Shown: in pieces, positions 61,614-64,000 of the stretch
Numbering within the stretch: the first letter of the stretch is position 1
Layout of the letters: each line of letters begins with the position of its first letter
Source: Paenibacillus sp. 1001270B_150601_E10
GTDB taxonomy: Bacteria > Bacillota > Bacilli > Paenibacillales > Paenibacillaceae
Direction of reading: 5' to 3'
Assembly: GCF_015558675.1 (NCBI RefSeq)
Contig: NZ_JADMOL010000001.1
Location: 876,654-940,653 of the forward strand
DNA length: 64,000 nucleotides
Notes under the pieces: model-generated
Told to the model about the DNA's origin: nothing
Databases searched by the model: none
The model's input: the letters and a program-made list of their open reading frames with translations, nothing else
Made by a program: the position numbers and the translations under genes

Positions 61614-62777
61614 TTATACAAGCGTAATGTGAGACTTCCGCTGCTTAAAGTCAGCCGACGGATAATACATGTTCGCAACGAGCAGGTTCGGTCCACAGCA
61701 ATTGGCTGCAGGACAATGGCAGTTCACGGACTGAGCGAGCGGATGCGTCTTCAACCAGCGATTAAAAATATCATCCAGCTCTTCCTCGTAAATACTGCCG
61801 AAGGAAGGAATGTCCGCAAAATCAGTGACATACACTTCGCCATTAAATAGATTTACATTCAGGCGATTGCGCCCATCCGGATCGTTTCGCACGGTCACAT
61901 TCGGCTCTTGATGGAGTCGTTTAAGAAGAGCGTGATCCTCTTCATTCGTGTTGCAGCCATAAAACGGAAGCGTTCCAAACAGCATCCACATCTCCTTGTT
62001 GCGAACATCAAGCAAATGGTGGATCGACGCTCTAAAGTCGTCAATGGAGAGAACCGGCAGATCGCTTGCAAAGGAGCTTGGGTACATCGGATGCACCTCA
62101 TGCCGCTTACAGCCCATCTCGTTGATCAAGCGATGGATCTCGCCGAGCTTCTGATGCGTCCGGTAATTAATCATCGTTTCAGCAGAGACGAATAATCCCC
62201 CTTCCGCCAATCGACGCGTATTCTCCATCATCTGATCATACCACTTGCCTGTCACGGACGAGGACACTTGATGGTTTGTATGTACAAAGCCAACCTCATG
62301 GAAATCATTCGCGTTTGTATAGTTAAAGGAAATATGCATCACATCAAGATAAGGAGCAATCATCTCGTATCTAGCATAATCCAACGTTACATTCGAATTC
62401 AACTGAGAGCGAATTCCGCGATCCTTTGCGTATTTTAATATCGGTATAATATAATCCTTGACGGTCGACATATGGAAGGTAGGTTCTCCGCCTGTGATGC
62501 TGATCGTCTCTAGATCAGGTACCTGATCTAGCTTCTTCAGCATGAGATCGAGTGGAAGCATATCCGGCTCTCTCATGATCAGCGTGTGTCCGACAGCGCA
62601 ATGCTCACATCTCATATTGCATACTTGAGCCACGGTCATCTCAACGCTGGTTAGCCGATGCTCACCATATCGCTTCAACGAAACGATAGGATCCCAAGGG
62701 TCATTGGTCGGTGACAGCTTGGATACAGTGCCGACAACCCTCTCCTTATTTCGATCTTGATGATGCACAGTATTCAT
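61614..62777 (-). CDS. yfkAB: Radical SAM protein YfkAB (CxCxxxxC type)
   Basis: A 387-residue radical SAM protein. The 4Fe-4S motif is VAQVCNMRCEHCAVG (CxxxCxxC, residues about 53-60), with ISITGGEPTFHMS (SAM-binding GGEP) and NSNVTL downstream. The C-terminus has CHCPAANCCGPN (CxCxxxxC), the mark of the YfkAB family. B. subtilis has it split or fused as yfkA/yfkB. The reaction is unknown. SD AGGTGA. Confidence 0.92.
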   Translation of the reverse strand: MNTVHHQDRNKERVVGTVSKLSPTNDPWDPIVSLKRYGEHRLTSVEMTVAQVCNMRCEHCAVGHTLIMREPDMLPLDLMLKKLDQVPDLETISITGGEPTFHMSTVKDYIIPILKYAKDRGIRSQLNSNVTLDYARYEMIAPYLDVMHISFNYTNANDFHEVGFVHTNHQVSSSVTGKWYDQMMENTRRLAEGGLFVSAETMINYRTHQKLGEIHRLINEMGCKRHEVHPMYPSSFASDLPVLSIDDFRASIHHLLDVRNKEMWMLFGTLPFYGCNTNEEDHALLKRLHQEPNVTVRNDPDGRNRLNVNLFNGEVYVTDFADIPSFGSIYEEELDDIFNRWLKTHPLAQSVNCHCPAANCCGPNLLVANMYYPSADFKQRKSHITLV

Positions 62778-62893
62778 CTTTCGTCACCTAGCCTTAAATA
62801 AAATAACTTGATTCTAGGAAAAAAATATGCCTGACTCCATGATTCCATTCCGTGAACCCATAGGAGGACCACTAACGAAGAGAGTATAAGCTC

Positions 62894-63985
62894 TTATCCA
62901 TCAAATTTGGCGCCAAGAATCGTAATGTTGAGACTCTTGGATAGATCTTTTTCCCTCAAGTCAGCATAAGGAACCCCATCCGGGTCTGTCAAGAGCCTAA
63001 TGACTGGGCGCTGTGGATAGATCGGGTTAATACGCGCCACAACCCCTGTCTCCCCTGTGCTAAGGAGAACCGTCATTCCTAGCGGATACACCGCTATCGA
63101 ATCTCGGAACAGGCACAGCATGGACTGATCATAAAGGGTGCCTGCGCCCGTATATAGAATCTCCAAAGCCTCATGAGGCATCAATGCACTTCGATACACG
63201 CGGTGTGTCGTCATTGCATCATATGAATCGGCAATTGCAATCCACTTCGCAAATTCATGAATCCCGATCTCCTTGATTCCTCTTGGATAACCGCTGCCAT
63301 TAAGGCGCTCATGATGCTGGAATGCGCAGTGTGCAACGACAAGCGGAATATTCGGCTCCCCTTTTAAAATGCGAAAGCCATATTCGGTATGCAGCTTCAC
63401 ATGCTGATACTCTTCATCCGTAAGCTGTCCTGGCTTATTCAGCACTTTCTGATTCAATTGGGTCTTCCCAATGTCATGAAGCATCGCGCCCATAGAAAGT
63501 TGCTTCAACATCTCGCGATCATATCCGTAACGGAGTCCGAATAACGTCGTATAAACGCACACGTTCAAGGAGTGTCGGAAAATATAATCGTCCGTAGCTT
63601 GAATATCTCCAAGCATGACCATGGCCTCGGGATGCCCATCCAAGTCGTCAATAATTTGGTCCAACACGGAAGAAAACGCCTTGCCTAGACCGGAATGCCC
63701 CATTCGGCTCTTGACCAAGTCCTTGTTCATCAGCGACTTGAATTCCTTGCGAATGCGGTAGTTCGCTTCCTGCCTCGTTTGATCGGACAATAGATTCGGC
63801 GCTTCAATTCCTTCTGTATCTTTATCTTCTATATATACAAAGCCAACGCCCATATCCTTTAGGCGCTTGATATATGAATCGTTAAGCTCTACATGTTCTC
63901 CAAGGAGAATGAGGCCTTCCTCGCTATAAACATTTTTGGCTAGTTTCATGCCGCTGCGGCAAGCCGTAATAGGTAACCATCGCAA
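62894..63985 (-). CDS. HD-GYP cyclic-di-GMP phosphodiesterase-like protein
   Basis: A 363-residue protein. The N-terminal beta-rich part (residues 1 to about 60) resembles the DUF3391-type region. The HD-GYP domain (about 125-300) is complete: RHSLNVCVYTTLFGL, AMLHDIGKTQLNQKVLNKPG, HHERLNGSGYPRGIKEIGIH, AIADSYDAMTTHRVYR. Such domains cleave c-di-GMP to pGpG or GMP. No receiver domain is present. The start is TTG 63985, 10 nt after AGGGG at the very edge of the window. A C-terminal beta-rich segment (about 310-363) follows. Confidence 0.92.
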   Translation of the reverse strand: MRWLPITACRSGMKLAKNVYSEEGLILLGEHVELNDSYIKRLKDMGVGFVYIEDKDTEGIEAPNLLSDQTRQEANYRIRKEFKSLMNKDLVKSRMGHSGLGKAFSSVLDQIIDDLDGHPEAMVMLGDIQATDDYIFRHSLNVCVYTTLFGLRYGYDREMLKQLSMGAMLHDIGKTQLNQKVLNKPGQLTDEEYQHVKLHTEYGFRILKGEPNIPLVVAHCAFQHHERLNGSGYPRGIKEIGIHEFAKWIAIADSYDAMTTHRVYRSALMPHEALEILYTGAGTLYDQSMLCLFRDSIAVYPLGMTVLLSTGETGVVARINPIYPQRPVIRLLTDPDGVPYADLREKDLSKSLNITILGAKFDG

Positions 63986-64000
63986 ATAAAGTCATCCCCT

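Overview
The window looks like a chromosomal segment of a spore-forming member of the Bacillales, most likely Paenibacillaceae (Paenibacillus-like). The evidence is an alpha/beta-type SASP, the sporulation proteins YtaF, YtvI, YtrH and YtrI, five YheC/YheD spore-coat-type ATP-grasp proteins, and a gene order that follows the Bacillus subtilis block dnaE - accDA - pyk - fxsA/ytvI - citZ/icd/mdh - phoPR - polA - mutM - ytaF - coaE - nrdR, with insertions and some losses. No rRNA, tRNA, CRISPR array, prophage or intact insertion sequence was seen.

Layout. 0-7.4 kb: a truncated secreted DUF4198 protein, nrdR, a SASP gene, coaE coupled to a lytic transglycosylase, ytaF, mutM and polA. 7.5-13.1 kb: the phosphate block pstS-pstC-pstA-pstB-phoU behind an 11-bp-periodic Pho box, preceded by a soluble chemoreceptor-like gene that has its own Pho-box-like array. 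13.2-16.1 kb: a cytochrome bd operon (a 38-residue membrane microprotein, cydA, cydB and a 34-residue CydS-like subunit). 16.2-19.0 kb: phoR and phoP, in the order phoR-phoP, with a Pho box in front of phoR. 19.2-26 kb: class I fumarase, a YfbR-like nucleotidase, a small membrane protein and the TCA operon citZ-icd-mdh. 26.4-33.2 kb: ytvI behind a good sigma-E promoter, fxsA, a thioesterase, pyk, accA, accD, a small DUF2007-like protein and a YutG/PgpA-type phosphatase.

33.4-41.1 kb is the accessory part: a sugar ABC importer without its ATPase, a TIM-barrel isomerase, a DUF4261 protein, small membrane ORFs, a 3' remnant of an ABC-F ATPase gene and a broken S-layer-homology gene that abuts the dnaE stop codon. 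41.1-48 kb returns to the core: dnaE with an unusual GC-rich linker and a LexA-like operator, ytrH-ytrI, ytpI and ytoI. 48-64 kb: a long YhgE/Pip membrane protein, a YheA homologue, the five-gene YheC/YheD ATP-grasp operon with a sigma-K-like promoter, a HAD phosphatase with a pentapeptide-repeat protein, a YpdA-like flavoprotein, the radical SAM protein YfkAB and an HD-GYP phosphodiesterase.

Two themes deserve attention. First, a local phosphate regulon: three separate arrays of TTTACA/TTAACA hexamers at exact 11-bp spacing precede pstS, phoR and the chemoreceptor gene, which ties phosphate uptake, its two-component system and a signalling protein together. Second, five tandem ATP-grasp ligase paralogues of alternating architecture, translationally coupled and probably expressed late in the mother cell. 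They may be a multi-enzyme ligase or assembly system for the spore envelope whose chemistry is not established. Starts were chosen by Shine-Dalgarno (SD) spacing; all promoter and operator calls are by eye.
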